Source of the DNA: Roseiarcus sp036513315
Lineage (GTDB): Bacteria > Pseudomonadota > Alphaproteobacteria > Rhizobiales > Beijerinckiaceae
NCBI GenBank assembly: GCA_036513315.1
Contig: DATBZF010000018.1
Coordinates: 26,256-90,255 of the forward strand
Length of the DNA: 64,000 nt
Direction: 5' to 3'
The notes under the pieces are model-generated. The model saw only the letters and a list, made by a program, of their open reading frames with translations. It had not been told where the DNA came from and did not search any database. Shown piece by piece: positions 33,949 through 43,678 of this stretch. Positions within the stretch are counted from its first letter, which is position 1, and each line of letters begins with the position of its first letter. Both the position numbers and the translations under genes were made by a program.

Positions 33949-35697
33949 CTATTTCTTCTTTGGCATGTAAAGGTCGGTCAGCGTTCCCGCGAAGGCCTCC
34001 GCGGACATCGCGAAGGTCTCCGACAGGGTTGGATGCGGATGGATGGTCAGGCCGATGTCTTCGGCGTCCGCCCCCATTTCGATCGCCAGCGTCGCCTCCG
34101 CGATGAGATCGCCGGCGTTTGGGCCGACAATTCCGCAGCCGATCAGACGGCCGCTTTCTTCATCCCATAGCGTCTTGGTCTGCCCTTCGTCGCGCCCAAG
34201 CGACAACGAACGCCCGCTCGCCGCCCAGGGAAAGACCGCCTTGCCAAATTTAAGGCCTTTCGCTTTTGCCTCCGTCTCCGTCACGCCGGTCCAGGCGATC
34301 TCCGGATCGGTATAGGCGACGGAGGGGATCGCCTTGGCGTCGAACGAGGATTTGTGGCCGCTGGCGACTTCCGCGGCGACCTTGCCTTCGTGCGTCGCCT
34401 TATGCGCGAGCATCGGTTGGCCGACGACATCGCCGATCGCAAAGATATGGGCGACATTGGTGCGCATCTGCTTGTCGACATGGATGAAGCCGCGTTCGTC
34501 GACCTTCACCCCGGCCGCTTCCGCGGCGATCGCCGCGCCGTTGGGGCGGCGGCCGACCGAAACCAGCATCGCGTCGAAGACGTCTTGCGCTTGGCCGCCC
34601 TCGCCCTCGAAAACCACATGCAGCCCGTCAGGCTTGGCCTCAACCGCCGTCACTTTGGTCTTGAGCAGGATTTTCTCGTAAAGCTTGCCGATCCGCTTGG
34701 CGAGCGGAGCGACGATGTCGCGGTCGGCGCCGGGGATCAACTGATCCATCAGTTCGACGACGGTGACCTTCGAACCCAGCGAATGGTAGACGGTGGCCAT
34801 CTCAAGCCCGATGATGCCGCCGCCCAGAACCAACATTCGTTTGGGAATATTGGCGATCTCGAGCGCCCCCGTCGAATCCCAGATGCGCGGGTCCTTCGGG
34901 ATGAATCCGGGTGCGATAGGCTCGGAGCCGGCGGCGATGATCGCCTGTTTGAACGCGACGGTCTTTGCCCCCTCCGCGGTCGTAACCGCGATCGTATTGG
35001 CGGAGGCGAACTTGCCTTCGCCGGTCACCACAGTGACCTTGCGCTGACGGGCCAGAACCGTCAGGCCGCCGGTCAGGCGCTTGACAACGCCTTCCTTCCA
35101 GCCGCGCAAAGCGTTGAGGTCGATCGTCGGCGGGCTGAAGGCAAGACCATGGGCGCCAAACGAGGCCGCTTCGTCAATCACCTTGGCGGCGTGAAGCAGG
35201 GCCTTGGACGGAATGCATCCGACATTCAGGCAGACGCCGCCGAGCGTTGGACCCCGGTCGACGAGAACGACTCTCTGACCAAGATCGGCGGCCCGAAAGG
35301 CGGCGGTATAGCCGCCGGGCCCAGCGCCAAGCACGACAATGTCGCATTCGAAATCGCCCTTCGCCGCCTGGGCAGCCGGAGCAGGGGCGGGCGCGGGAGC
35401 CGGCGCGGGAGCCGCCGCGGCGGTTGGAGCAGGCTTCGCCTCGGCCGTGGCCGCCGCCGGCGCCGAACCTTCGATCGTCGCCAGCAGTGCGCCCTGGCTC
35501 ACCTTGTCGCCGACCTTGACCTTGATCTCGCCGATCACGCCTGCTTCAGGCGAAGGAACGTCGAGCGTCGCCTTGTCGCTTTCGAGCGTGAAAATCACAT
35601 CTTCCTTGGCGACGGTCTGGCCCGGCTTGATATGAATTTCGATGATCGGCACGTCCTTGAAATCGCCGATGTCGGGAAGCTTGATGTCGCGCGCCAT
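33949..35697 (-). CDS. lpdA: Dihydrolipoyl dehydrogenase (E3) with N-terminal lipoyl domain
   Basis: 582 residues. E3 reoxidises dihydrolipoamide on E2 and passes electrons via FAD to NAD+. Residues 1-78 are a lipoyl domain with modifiable K42 (ESDKATLD), joined by an Ala/Pro linker (about 83-112) to the flavoprotein body. The redox disulfide is C156-C161 (GGVCLNVGCIPSK), and the C-terminal His-Glu pair lies in HPHPTLSE. A lipoyl domain on E3 is known in Neisseria and some beta-proteobacteria. It is third in the aceE-aceF-lpdA operon, 33 bp after aceF. Confidence 0.95.
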   Translation of the reverse strand: MARDIKLPDIGDFKDVPIIEIHIKPGQTVAKEDVIFTLESDKATLDVPSPEAGVIGEIKVKVGDKVSQGALLATIEGSAPAAATAEAKPAPTAAAAPAPAPAPAPAPAAQAAKGDFECDIVVLGAGPGGYTAAFRAADLGQRVVLVDRGPTLGGVCLNVGCIPSKALLHAAKVIDEAASFGAHGLAFSPPTIDLNALRGWKEGVVKRLTGGLTVLARQRKVTVVTGEGKFASANTIAVTTAEGAKTVAFKQAIIAAGSEPIAPGFIPKDPRIWDSTGALEIANIPKRMLVLGGGIIGLEMATVYHSLGSKVTVVELMDQLIPGADRDIVAPLAKRIGKLYEKILLKTKVTAVEAKPDGLHVVFEGEGGQAQDVFDAMLVSVGRRPNGAAIAAEAAGVKVDERGFIHVDKQMRTNVAHIFAIGDVVGQPMLAHKATHEGKVAAEVASGHKSSFDAKAIPSVAYTDPEIAWTGVTETEAKAKGLKFGKAVFPWAASGRSLSLGRDEGQTKTLWDEESGRLIGCGIVGPNAGDLIAEATLAIEMGADAEDIGLTIHPHPTLSETFAMSAEAFAGTLTDLYMPKKK

Positions 35698-35730
35698 TGA
35701 CCCGTCTCCAATTCGTCCGGCCGGTTCGTC

Positions 35731-37011
35731 TCACAGGAGGACGCGGCGCATGTCCTCGATGATCGTGATGAGATGGCGCGTGAAGCGCGCCGCCGCCGCG
35801 CCGTCGATCACACGGTGATCGTAGGAGAGGCAGAGCGGCAGCATCAGGCGCGGCATGAAAGCCTTGCCGTCCCAGACCGGCGCCATTTTCGAGCGCACGA
35901 CGCCAAGGATGGCGACTTCGGGCGCGTTGACGATCGGCGTGAACGCCGTGCCGCCAATGCCGCCGAGCGAGGAGATGGTGAAGCTCGCGCCCTGCATTTC
36001 GGCGGGCGAAAGCTTGCCCTCGCGCGCCTTGGCCGAGAGCGCGCCAAGTTCGCGCGCCAGCTCGACGACGCCCTTCTTGTCGACGTCGCGCAACACCGCG
36101 ACGACGAGCCCGTCGGGCGTGTCGACGGCGACGCCCATGTGCCAGTAATTTTTGAGAACCAGCGCGTCCTTGGCTGGCGTCAGCGACGCATTGAAGATCG
36201 GGAAAGTCTTCAGCGCGCTGACCGCGGCTTTCATCAACAGCGGCAACAGAGAGATGCGGTAGGGCGCTTTCTTGTCCGCCTTGGCCTCATCGTCAAGGCT
36301 CTTGCGGAAAGCGTCGAGTTCGGTGATGTCGGCGTCGTCGCAATGGGTGACATGGGGAATGTTCACCCAGGACGCATGCAGGCGCGGCCCCGAAATGCGC
36401 TTGATGCGCGACAGCGGCTTCGTCTCGATCGGACCGAATTTGGCGAAATCGACGAGCGGAACTTCCGGCAGTCCTGCGCCGCCGCCCGACGACGTCGAAC
36501 CGCCTGCGAGCGCCGCCTTGACGTCCTCGCGGGTGATGCGGCCCTTCTCGCCAGTGCCGCGCATGGCGTTCAGGTCGAGATCGAGTTCGCGCGCCAGACG
36601 GCGTACCGCCGGTCCGGCATTGACGCCCGAAAAATCAGCGAGGGCCGGGCCGCCGGTTTTCTCCGGCTTGGCCTGATCCGGGGGAGCGGCGACGGGCGCG
36701 GGCGCCGCGGGGGCGGCCGCTGGCGTCGAGGCAGCCGGTGCGGGCGCCGCGGCCGGCGCCGCGTCGCCGGCCGCCTCTTCCAGGCGCAGGATCAGCGAAC
36801 CCATCGCGACCTTGTCGCCGATCTTGGCGATAATCTCGCGCACCGTCCCGGCCTTCGGCGCCGGCACGTCCATTGTCGCCTTGTCGGATTCAAGCGTCAC
36901 CAGCGAGGCGTCGGCTTTGACGACGTCGCCCGGCTTCACCAGGATCTCAATGATCGGCACGTCCTTGTAGTCGCCGATGTCGGGAACTTTCACATCCACA
37001 ATATTAGCCAC
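35731..37011 (-). CDS. aceF: Pyruvate dehydrogenase E2 (dihydrolipoamide acetyltransferase)
   Basis: 426 residues. E2 carries the acetyl group on lipoyl-lysine and transfers it to CoA. One lipoyl domain (ESDKATMDVPAPKAG near residue 42) is followed by a Pro/Ala linker, an E1/E3-binding domain (VRRLARELDLDLNAMRGTG), a second linker and the catalytic core ending with LSYDHRVIDGAAAARF (His and Asp of HxxxDG). The GTG at 37011 follows AGGGAGAA and makes the protein start exactly at the lipoyl domain; ATG at 37035 is possible. E. coli AceF has three lipoyl domains; here one, with an extra one on E3. Confidence 0.94.
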   Translation of the reverse strand: MANIVDVKVPDIGDYKDVPIIEILVKPGDVVKADASLVTLESDKATMDVPAPKAGTVREIIAKIGDKVAMGSLILRLEEAAGDAAPAAAPAPAASTPAAAPAAPAPVAAPPDQAKPEKTGGPALADFSGVNAGPAVRRLARELDLDLNAMRGTGEKGRITREDVKAALAGGSTSSGGGAGLPEVPLVDFAKFGPIETKPLSRIKRISGPRLHASWVNIPHVTHCDDADITELDAFRKSLDDEAKADKKAPYRISLLPLLMKAAVSALKTFPIFNASLTPAKDALVLKNYWHMGVAVDTPDGLVVAVLRDVDKKGVVELARELGALSAKAREGKLSPAEMQGASFTISSLGGIGGTAFTPIVNAPEVAILGVVRSKMAPVWDGKAFMPRLMLPLCLSYDHRVIDGAAAARFTRHLITIIEDMRRVLL

Positions 37012-37055
37012 GAGCGCTTCTCCCTGCGCGACCATCTCTCATCAATCGGCTACCG

Positions 37056-39719
37056 TCAGCTCAACGCCGGGCTCGCCCGCTCTGTGTCGATCTTATAAAG
37101 CTTGATCGCGTCCGCCACCGTCTTGGAGGGCAGAAGCTGGTCATCGGCAAGCGATTTCAGCGCCGCGACCGCGACATGATAGCGATCGACCTCGAAAAAC
37201 GAGCGCAAGCGACGCCGGTAGTCCGAGCGGCCAAAGCCGTCGGTGCCAAGGGCCTTGAATCGCGCGGGAACGAAAGGCCGGATGCCGTCGGGAATGACCT
37301 TCATATAGTCGGTCGCCGCCACCACCGGCCCGACGCCCTTGCCGAGGCATTTTTCGACATAGGAGACGCGCGGCTCGGCCTCGGGGTGCAGCATATTCCA
37401 GCGATCGACCTCAAGCCCGTCGCGACGCAGCTCGTTGAAGCTCGTCACGCTCCAGATATCGCTGGAGACGCCGAAATCCTTGGCGAGCAAAGCCGCGGCC
37501 TCCTCAACTTCGCGCAGGATCGAGCCCGAGCCGAGCAGACGCAGGCGGGGCCCTTTCTTGTCAGCCTCGACTTTGCGCAGGAGATACATGCCCGCCAGAA
37601 TGCCGGCTTCCGCGCCTTCCGGCATGGCGGGATGGGGATAATTCTCGTTCAGCGTGGTGATGTAATAATAGACGTCCTCGTTGTCGCCATACATGCGCTT
37701 GAGGCCAGCCTGGATGATCACCGCCAGCTCATAGGCGTAGGTCGGGTCATAGCTGATGCAATTGGGGATGGTCGACGCCAGCACGTGGCTGTGGCCGTCT
37801 TCGTGCTGCAAGCCTTCGCCATTCAGCGTGGTGCGGCCCGACGTGCCGCCGACGAGGAAGCCGCGCGCGCGCATGTCGCCCGCCGCCCAACAGAGATCGC
37901 CGACGCGCTGGAAGCCGAACATCGAATAGTAGATATAGAATGGAATCATCGGCACGTTCGATGTGGAATAGGACGTGCCGGCGGCGATGAACGAAGCCAT
38001 GGCGCCGGGCTCGTTGATGCCTTCCTGGAGAATCTGCCCCTTGGGGTCCTCGCGATAATACATCAGTTGATCGGCGTCCTGCGGCCGATAGAGCTGTCCG
38101 ACCTGGCTGAAAATGCCGATCTGGCGAAACAAACCTTCCATGCCGAAAGTGCGGCTTTCATCCGGCACGATCGGTACGATGCGCTGACCGATCTCCTTGT
38201 CGCGCAACAGCGTCGTCAGGATGCGCACGAACGCCATGGTCGTCGAGATTTCGCGTCCCTCCGCGGTCGCCTTGAGCAACGCGTCGAAGGCGGAAAGCTC
38301 TGGAATCTTCAAGGCGTCGCTGGTGCGCCGGCGCGCCGGCAGGTAGCCGCCCAAAGCTTCCCGGCGCCCGCGCATATATTTCATTTCCGGACTGTCTTCT
38401 GCAAAGCGCAGGAACGGCACTTTGTTTATGTCGTCGTCCGAGACCGGCACATGGAAGCGGTCGCGGAATGCACGTAGCGCATGATCGCCGATCTTCTTTT
38501 GCTGATGGGCGATCATCTGGCCTTCGCCGGCCTCGCCCATGCCGTAGCCCTTGACGGTCTTGGCGAGAATGACGGTCGGCTGGCCCTTATGCTCGACCGC
38601 CGCCTTATAGGCGGCGTAGACTTTCAGCGGATCATGGCCGCCGCGGGTCAGCCCCCAGATCTGGTCGTCGCTCCAGTCGGCGACCATGGCGGCGGTTTCG
38701 GGATAGCGGCCGAAGAATTTCTCGCGGATATAGGCGCCGTTCTTCGATTTGAAATCCTGGTATTCGCCGTCGACGCATTCTTCCATCAACTGGCGCAATT
38801 TGCCGGAATGATCCTGCGCCAGCAGTTGATCCCAGCCTGAGCCCCACAGGCATTTGATGACGTTCCAGCCGGCGCCGCGAAAATCGGCCTCAAGCTCCTG
38901 GACGATTTTGCCATTGCCGCGTACCGGCCCGTCGAGCCGCTGCAAATTGCAATTGATGACGAAGATCAGATTATCGAGCTTTTCGCGACCGGCCAGCGAG
39001 ATCGCGCCGAGCGATTCCGGTTCGTCCATTTCGCCGTCGCCGCAAAAGGCCCAGACCTTGCGCTGCGAAGTGTCGGCGATGCCGCGACCCTGCAGATAAC
39101 GCAGGAAACGGGCCTGATAGATCGCCATCAGCGGCCCAAGGCCCATAGATACGGTCGGGAATTGCCAGAAGTCGGGCATCAGCCAAGGATGGGGATAGGA
39201 CGAAAGCCCCTTGCCCTCCACCTCCTGGCGGAAGTTCAGCAATTGCTCCTCGCTGAGCCGGCCCTCGAGAAAGGCTCGGGCGTAAATGCCCGGCGAGATA
39301 TGGCCCTGGAAATAAATCAGATCGCCGCCCTGGTTGTTCTCCGGCGCCCGCCAGAAGTGCATGAAGCCGGTGTCATAGAGCGTCGCCGCCGATTGATAGC
39401 TCGCGATATGGCCGCCGAGTTCGGACGATTCCTTGTTGGCTTTGATGACGATGGCGACGGCGTTCCAGCGGATGGCGTGCCGGATCGCCGATTCCATCTT
39501 GCGGTCGCCGGGATAGTCCGGCTGATCCTGAGGGTGGATCGTGTTGACATAGGCCGTATTGGCGGCGAACGGCAGCCGCGCGCCCTTGCGGCGCGCCGAA
39601 GTGACGACGGCTTCAAGCAGCGCGTCGGCGCGGTCCATGCCCTCGAACGCCTCGACGGAATCGAGCGCGTCGAGCCATTCGCGCATTTCGGCGCTTTCGC
39701 CCTTTTCTGCCTCGGTCAT
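37056..39719 (-). CDS. aceE: Pyruvate dehydrogenase E1, homodimeric
   Basis: 887 residues, the full length of the E. coli-type homodimeric E1. It decarboxylates pyruvate with thiamine diphosphate and reductively acetylates the lipoyl group on E2. The ThDP/Mg motif is GDGEMDEPES followed by NCNLQRLDGPVRG; other AceE signatures are YPGDRKMESAIRHAIRWNA and GTSGRTTLNGEGLQHEDGHS. It is the first gene of the operon, divergent from uraH. Most alphaproteobacteria use the alpha/beta PdhAB form, so this type is of note. Confidence 0.96.
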   Translation of the reverse strand: MTEAEKGESAEMREWLDALDSVEAFEGMDRADALLEAVVTSARRKGARLPFAANTAYVNTIHPQDQPDYPGDRKMESAIRHAIRWNAVAIVIKANKESSELGGHIASYQSAATLYDTGFMHFWRAPENNQGGDLIYFQGHISPGIYARAFLEGRLSEEQLLNFRQEVEGKGLSSYPHPWLMPDFWQFPTVSMGLGPLMAIYQARFLRYLQGRGIADTSQRKVWAFCGDGEMDEPESLGAISLAGREKLDNLIFVINCNLQRLDGPVRGNGKIVQELEADFRGAGWNVIKCLWGSGWDQLLAQDHSGKLRQLMEECVDGEYQDFKSKNGAYIREKFFGRYPETAAMVADWSDDQIWGLTRGGHDPLKVYAAYKAAVEHKGQPTVILAKTVKGYGMGEAGEGQMIAHQQKKIGDHALRAFRDRFHVPVSDDDINKVPFLRFAEDSPEMKYMRGRREALGGYLPARRRTSDALKIPELSAFDALLKATAEGREISTTMAFVRILTTLLRDKEIGQRIVPIVPDESRTFGMEGLFRQIGIFSQVGQLYRPQDADQLMYYREDPKGQILQEGINEPGAMASFIAAGTSYSTSNVPMIPFYIYYSMFGFQRVGDLCWAAGDMRARGFLVGGTSGRTTLNGEGLQHEDGHSHVLASTIPNCISYDPTYAYELAVIIQAGLKRMYGDNEDVYYYITTLNENYPHPAMPEGAEAGILAGMYLLRKVEADKKGPRLRLLGSGSILREVEEAAALLAKDFGVSSDIWSVTSFNELRRDGLEVDRWNMLHPEAEPRVSYVEKCLGKGVGPVVAATDYMKVIPDGIRPFVPARFKALGTDGFGRSDYRRRLRSFFEVDRYHVAVAALKSLADDQLLPSKTVADAIKLYKIDTERASPALS

Positions 39720-39916
39720 AGCGTCTCCCTCAAGCGATCGCGCGCCACAAATTGCCCGGAACCGGGGTGGAATTTTCCTGGTCGTCCTCTTCTCACGAGG
39801 CGCTCAAGATGGCAATCCGGCCGATGGCGGTCCAGCCATGCCTGCGGCGCAATGATCGCTTCTTCCCTTGCCCGCCGCCGCCCCTTAAGGTCGGCGCTCG
39901 TTTATCGGAGACAAAG

Positions 39917-40273
39917 ATGGCCGGGCTTTCCACCCATGTTCTCGACACTGTGCGCGGCGGCCCCGCCGAGGGGGTCGAGATCGAACTTTTCAGCATCGGC
40001 CCGGACGGTTCGCGCCTTTCGCTGGCGCGCGTGCGCACCAATTCCGACGGGCGCACCGACGCGCCGCTGATCAGCGCGGCGGCGGCGCGGGTCGGAACCT
40101 TCGAACTCATCTTTCACATCGGCGATTATTTCCGGCGCTCGGGGGCGCGCGCCGCCGAGCCGCCCTTTCTCGATGCGATCCCGATCCGATTCTCGGTCGC
40201 CGATCCCAAGGCGCATTATCACGTGCCGCTGCTGGCGAGCCCCTGGAGCTATTCGACTTATCGGGGCAGCTAG
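39917..40273 (+). CDS. uraH: 5-Hydroxyisourate hydrolase (transthyretin-like)
   Basis: 118 residues. It hydrolyses 5-hydroxyisourate, the product of urate oxidation, on the way to allantoin. The N-terminal signature is GLSTHVLDTVRGGPA with catalytic His, a central Arg region (ARVRTNSDGRTDAPL), and the C-terminal YRGS that closes the active site. The length fits exactly. Upstream GGAGACAAAG serves as ribosome site. It is separated from xdhABC by 27 kb; no uricase or OHCU decarboxylase lies nearby. Confidence 0.95.
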   Translation: MAGLSTHVLDTVRGGPAEGVEIELFSIGPDGSRLSLARVRTNSDGRTDAPLISAAAARVGTFELIFHIGDYFRRSGARAAEPPFLDAIPIRFSVADPKAHYHVPLLASPWSYSTYRGS

Positions 40274-40338
40274 GCGCGGTCAGACCTGAGGCCCCGAACT
40301 GGCGGGGAAGAATCGCACTTATCGCCAGATTAATTTAT

Positions 40339-40366
40339 CCTTATAATGGGCTGGCTTATTATAAGG
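40339..40366. promoter_or_regulatory. Palindromic operator before the MarR-EmrAB operon
   Basis: CCTTATAAT (40339-40347) and ATTATAAGG (40358-40366) form a perfect 9-bp inverted repeat with a 10-bp spacer. It lies 46-73 bp before the regulator's ATG at 40412. Its symmetry, AT-rich arms and position suit autorepression by the MarR protein it precedes. Confidence 0.7.
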
Positions 40367-40411
40367 CTGTCGCCTCGCACGTTCCTTTCACCCAGGCTGT
40401 CGTCGCATCCC

Positions 40412-40858
40412 ATGCCTTTGAGCCCCGCGCGCGAATTTGGCTTCGCCCTGCATGATGTGGCGCGGTTGCTGCGCACCTATTCGGACCAGCGCGCCCGGGA
40501 GGTGAACATGACGCGCGCGCAATGGGCGGTGCTGGTGCGCCTGCAGCGCTTTGAGGGCGTCAATCAGAGCGAGCTGGCTGAAATGCTCGACCTCCAGCCG
40601 ATCACCCTGGCGCGGCTGATCGACAAGCTATGCGGCCTCGGCCTGGTCGAGCGGCGCGACGACGCCAAGGACCGCCGCGCCAACCGGCTTTTCCTCACGC
40701 ATAAGGCGGCGCCGACCCTCGAGCGGCTCGGCGCGCTCGGCGAGGAATTAATGGGTCAGGCGCTGGCGGGTCTCGACGCCGCCGCCATCGCCGAAATGAC
40801 CGAACGAATGAATTGGATCAAAAGCAATCTTAAGCGCGAATTGAACTGTAAAGGCTGA
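40412..40858 (+). CDS. MarR-family transcriptional regulator
   Basis: 148 residues, winged-helix MarR fold. The recognition helix and wing appear as QSELAEMLDLQPITLARLIDKLCGLG-type sequence, then RRDDAKDRRANRLFLTHK. It likely represses its own operon with emrA and emrB and is released by a drug-like ligand. The ATG at 40412 is preferred over one at 40346, which lies inside the palindromic operator. emrA begins 4 bp after its stop. Confidence 0.87.
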   Translation: MPLSPAREFGFALHDVARLLRTYSDQRAREVNMTRAQWAVLVRLQRFEGVNQSELAEMLDLQPITLARLIDKLCGLGLVERRDDAKDRRANRLFLTHKAAPTLERLGALGEELMGQALAGLDAAAIAEMTERMNWIKSNLKRELNCKG

Positions 40859-40862
40859 ACAT

Positions 40863-42095
40863 TTGCGGCAAGTGACGCCCCTCAACCCCCGCGAGCGAAC
40901 CGGCGAGAGCGCGCCGGCGACGCCGCCTGCGCCCGTCGTCGCGCCGCCTCCGGCGCCGTCCCAGCCCGCCGCTGCGCCCGCGCCCATCGTCAAGCCGCGA
41001 CGGCGCGGCGGACGACGCTTCGTGTTGCTGGTCCTGTTGCCGGCGGTGGTCGTCGCCGGCGGCTTCTATTGGTGGTTGGGAAGCGGGCGCTATGTCACCA
41101 CCGACAACGCCTATGTCGGCGCCGACAAAGTCCTGATCACGCCGCAGGTGTCGGGCGCGATTTTACACATCGATGTCGTCGAGGGACAGCATGTCGAGGT
41201 CGGCGACAAATTGTTCGAAATCGATCCGGCCCCTTACCGCATCGCTCTGGCGCTCGCCAAGGGCCGGCTCGAAGCGGCGAAGGTCGCCTATCAGAACCTT
41301 CGCATATCGTACCAAAGCAACGAAGATCAGATCAAGATGGGGGCCGACGCGGTCAAGGTCCGCCAGTCCGATTATGATCGCAAATCGGCTCTGCTCACAC
41401 AGCGCGCCGGCACGGCGGTTGACGCCGACACAGCGGCCGCCGCGCTGATTCAGGCCAAGCAAATCCTCGCTTTCGTCGAGCAGCAACAGAGTTCGGCGCT
41501 GGTCAAGCTCGGCGGCGCGTTCGATGCGCCGCTGGAGAATTTTCCCGATTACATGCAGGCCAAAGCGCAGGTCGAGGACGCCGAGCGAAATTTGAGCAAC
41601 GCCAGCATTGTCGCGCCGATCGCCGGCGTCGCGACGCAGGTGACGCAGATCCAGCTCGGACGCGTCGCGATGATGGGGACGCCGATCTTCGCCATCATCG
41701 CCGATCGCGGCCTTTGGGTCGACGCCAATCCGAAAGAATCCGATCTGACGTACGTCCATACCGGCCTGCCCGCGACGATCACGGTCGATACGTTCCCGGA
41801 TCGAAGCTGGCGCGGCAAAGTCGGCGCGATTGCGCCGGGCACGGGCGCGCAATTTGCGATCCTGCCGCCGCAAAACGCCAGCGGCAATTGGGTCAAGGTC
41901 GTGCAGCGCGTGCCGCTGCGCGTTGAGTTCGAAGCCGATCAGGACATTCGCGAACTGCGCGCCGGCATGAGCGCCTATATATCGATCGACACCGGCCGGG
42001 TGCGCACGCTGAAAAGCGTGCTGGCCGATCTTGAAGGCCTCAAGAACGCCGCCATCGGCGCGCCGGCGCCGGCGAGCGGAGACGCCCAAAAATGA
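40863..42095 (+). CDS. emrA: EmrA-type membrane fusion protein (HlyD family)
   Basis: 410 residues. A Pro/Ala-rich cytoplasmic N-terminus (1-45), one membrane helix (about 53-72), then the periplasmic HlyD/EmrA body: GRYVTTDNAYVGADKVLITPQVSG biotinyl-lipoyl half, coiled-coil hairpin (about 130-235) and beta-barrel (IQLGRVAMMGTPIFAIIA). It links the EmrB pump to an outer-membrane channel. It starts with TTG, with AAGG eight nt upstream, just after marR, and overlaps emrB by 4 bp. Confidence 0.88.
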   Translation: MRQVTPLNPRERTGESAPATPPAPVVAPPPAPSQPAAAPAPIVKPRRRGGRRFVLLVLLPAVVVAGGFYWWLGSGRYVTTDNAYVGADKVLITPQVSGAILHIDVVEGQHVEVGDKLFEIDPAPYRIALALAKGRLEAAKVAYQNLRISYQSNEDQIKMGADAVKVRQSDYDRKSALLTQRAGTAVDADTAAAALIQAKQILAFVEQQQSSALVKLGGAFDAPLENFPDYMQAKAQVEDAERNLSNASIVAPIAGVATQVTQIQLGRVAMMGTPIFAIIADRGLWVDANPKESDLTYVHTGLPATITVDTFPDRSWRGKVGAIAPGTGAQFAILPPQNASGNWVKVVQRVPLRVEFEADQDIRELRAGMSAYISIDTGRVRTLKSVLADLEGLKNAAIGAPAPASGDAQK

Positions 42096-43654
42096 GCGGC
42101 GCCGGCGCTGCTGAGGAGATGGCGCCGTTCGTGCGGATCATGCTGACGGTCTGTGTGATGATGGCCACCGTCATGCAGGCGCTCGACACGACGATCGCCA
42201 ATGTCGCACTGCCCTATATGCAAGGTTCGCTGTCGACCACGCAGGACCAGGTCAATTGGGTGCTGACCTCCTATATCGTCGCGGCGGCGATCATGACCTC
42301 GCCGCTCGGCTGGATGGCGACGCGGCTTGGCCGCAAGAAATTGTTCATCGTATGTGCGGCGGGCTTCACAATCGCCTCGATGCTGTGCGGGGCGGCGCTG
42401 AGCATCGAGCAGATGGTGGCGTTCCGGCTGCTCCAGGGCGTGTTCGGCGCGGCCCTGGTGCCGTTGTCGCAGACCGTGATGCTCGACATCTATCCGCCCG
42501 CCCAGCGCGGCTCGGCGATGGCAATCTGGGGCATGGGGGTGATGCTCGGGCCGATCATGGGCCCCACCCTCGGGGGATGGCTGACCGATCAATATTCCTG
42601 GCGCTGGGTGTTCTTCGTCAACCTGCCGTTCGGCATCCTGACGGTTCTCGGCCTGTCGGCGTTCATGCGGGAGAGCGTGCTGCGACGCGACATCCCCTTC
42701 GCCTGGTTCGGCTTTCTCTCACTATCCCTCGGCATCGGCGCCTTGCAGATGATGCTCGATCGCGGCGAGGACCAGGGCTGGTTCGGTTCGACCGAGATCG
42801 TCGTCGAGGCGATCCTCTCCATCGTCGGCTTCTATTTCTTCCTCGCCGATTCCTTCACCTCGCAGCGGCCATTCATCCCGTTACGGATTTTCCGCGACTG
42901 GAACTTTTCGATCGCGGTGATTTTCATGTTCATCATCGGCATCATCCTGCTCGCGACGATGGCGCTGGTGACGCCCTATCTGCAGAACCTGATGGGCTAT
43001 CCTGTGCTGGCGAGCGGCTATCTCCTCGGCACGCGCGGCATCGGCACGTTCGTCGCCATGATGATCGTCGGCCGCCTGCTCGGGCGGATCGATGCCCGCA
43101 AGCTGATCTTCGTCGGGCTCACTTTGGCGACCGGTTCGCTTTGGGTGATGGTCTATTGGTCGCCCGAGACTTCGTCGCGCGCCATCGCTATCGACAGCGT
43201 CGTGCAGGGCCTCGGCCTCGGCTTCGTCTTCGTGCCGCTGAACACCATCGCCTTTGCGACATTGCCAGGCGAGTTCCGCACCGACGGCACCGCGATCTGG
43301 ACCTTGATCCGCAATCTTGGCTCGTCGATCGGCATATCGCTGATCATCGCCGAACTCACCAGTCTGATCAGCGTTTTTCATAGCCAGCTTGCCGAAAAGA
43401 TCTCTCCCTTCAACGACGCTTTGCGCATGCCGAACGCGGCCGGGATATTATCCACGGCGACCGAGGCGGGACGCGCGACGCTCGATGCGATCGTCACGCA
43501 GCAGGCGGCGGTGATGGCCTATTCCAACGATTTTCTGATCATGACCTTCATCAGCCTTTGCGCTTTTCCGCTGCTGTTCCTGATCCGCGGCGCGCGGCCG
43601 CCGGCCGGCGTCCCGGCGCCCCGGAAAGACGAACATGCCGCGGTGATGGATTGA
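42092..43654 (+). CDS. emrB: EmrB-type DHA2 multidrug efflux pump
   Basis: 520 residues, 14-helix MFS drug:proton antiporter of the DHA2 family. Signature segments are LDTTIANVALPYMQGSL in helix 1, GWMATRLGRKKLF in loop 2-3 and GIGVMLGP-like GMGVMLGPIMGPTLGGWL in helix 5 (motif C of antiporters). The ATG overlaps the emrA stop (ATGA), so the two are co-translated. With emrA and the MarR protein it makes a drug, fatty-acid or uncoupler export system; no outer-membrane TolC gene is in the window. Confidence 0.92.
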   Translation: MSGAGAAEEMAPFVRIMLTVCVMMATVMQALDTTIANVALPYMQGSLSTTQDQVNWVLTSYIVAAAIMTSPLGWMATRLGRKKLFIVCAAGFTIASMLCGAALSIEQMVAFRLLQGVFGAALVPLSQTVMLDIYPPAQRGSAMAIWGMGVMLGPIMGPTLGGWLTDQYSWRWVFFVNLPFGILTVLGLSAFMRESVLRRDIPFAWFGFLSLSLGIGALQMMLDRGEDQGWFGSTEIVVEAILSIVGFYFFLADSFTSQRPFIPLRIFRDWNFSIAVIFMFIIGIILLATMALVTPYLQNLMGYPVLASGYLLGTRGIGTFVAMMIVGRLLGRIDARKLIFVGLTLATGSLWVMVYWSPETSSRAIAIDSVVQGLGLGFVFVPLNTIAFATLPGEFRTDGTAIWTLIRNLGSSIGISLIIAELTSLISVFHSQLAEKISPFNDALRMPNAAGILSTATEAGRATLDAIVTQQAAVMAYSNDFLIMTFISLCAFPLLFLIRGARPPAGVPAPRKDEHAAVMD

Positions 43655-43678
43655 GGCGGCGGCCGGCTGCCTTCGGCG

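Noticed and set aside
37176..38477. A 433-codon plus-strand frame opposite aceE
   Set aside because: Antisense to a well-conserved pyruvate dehydrogenase with no recognisable protein features.
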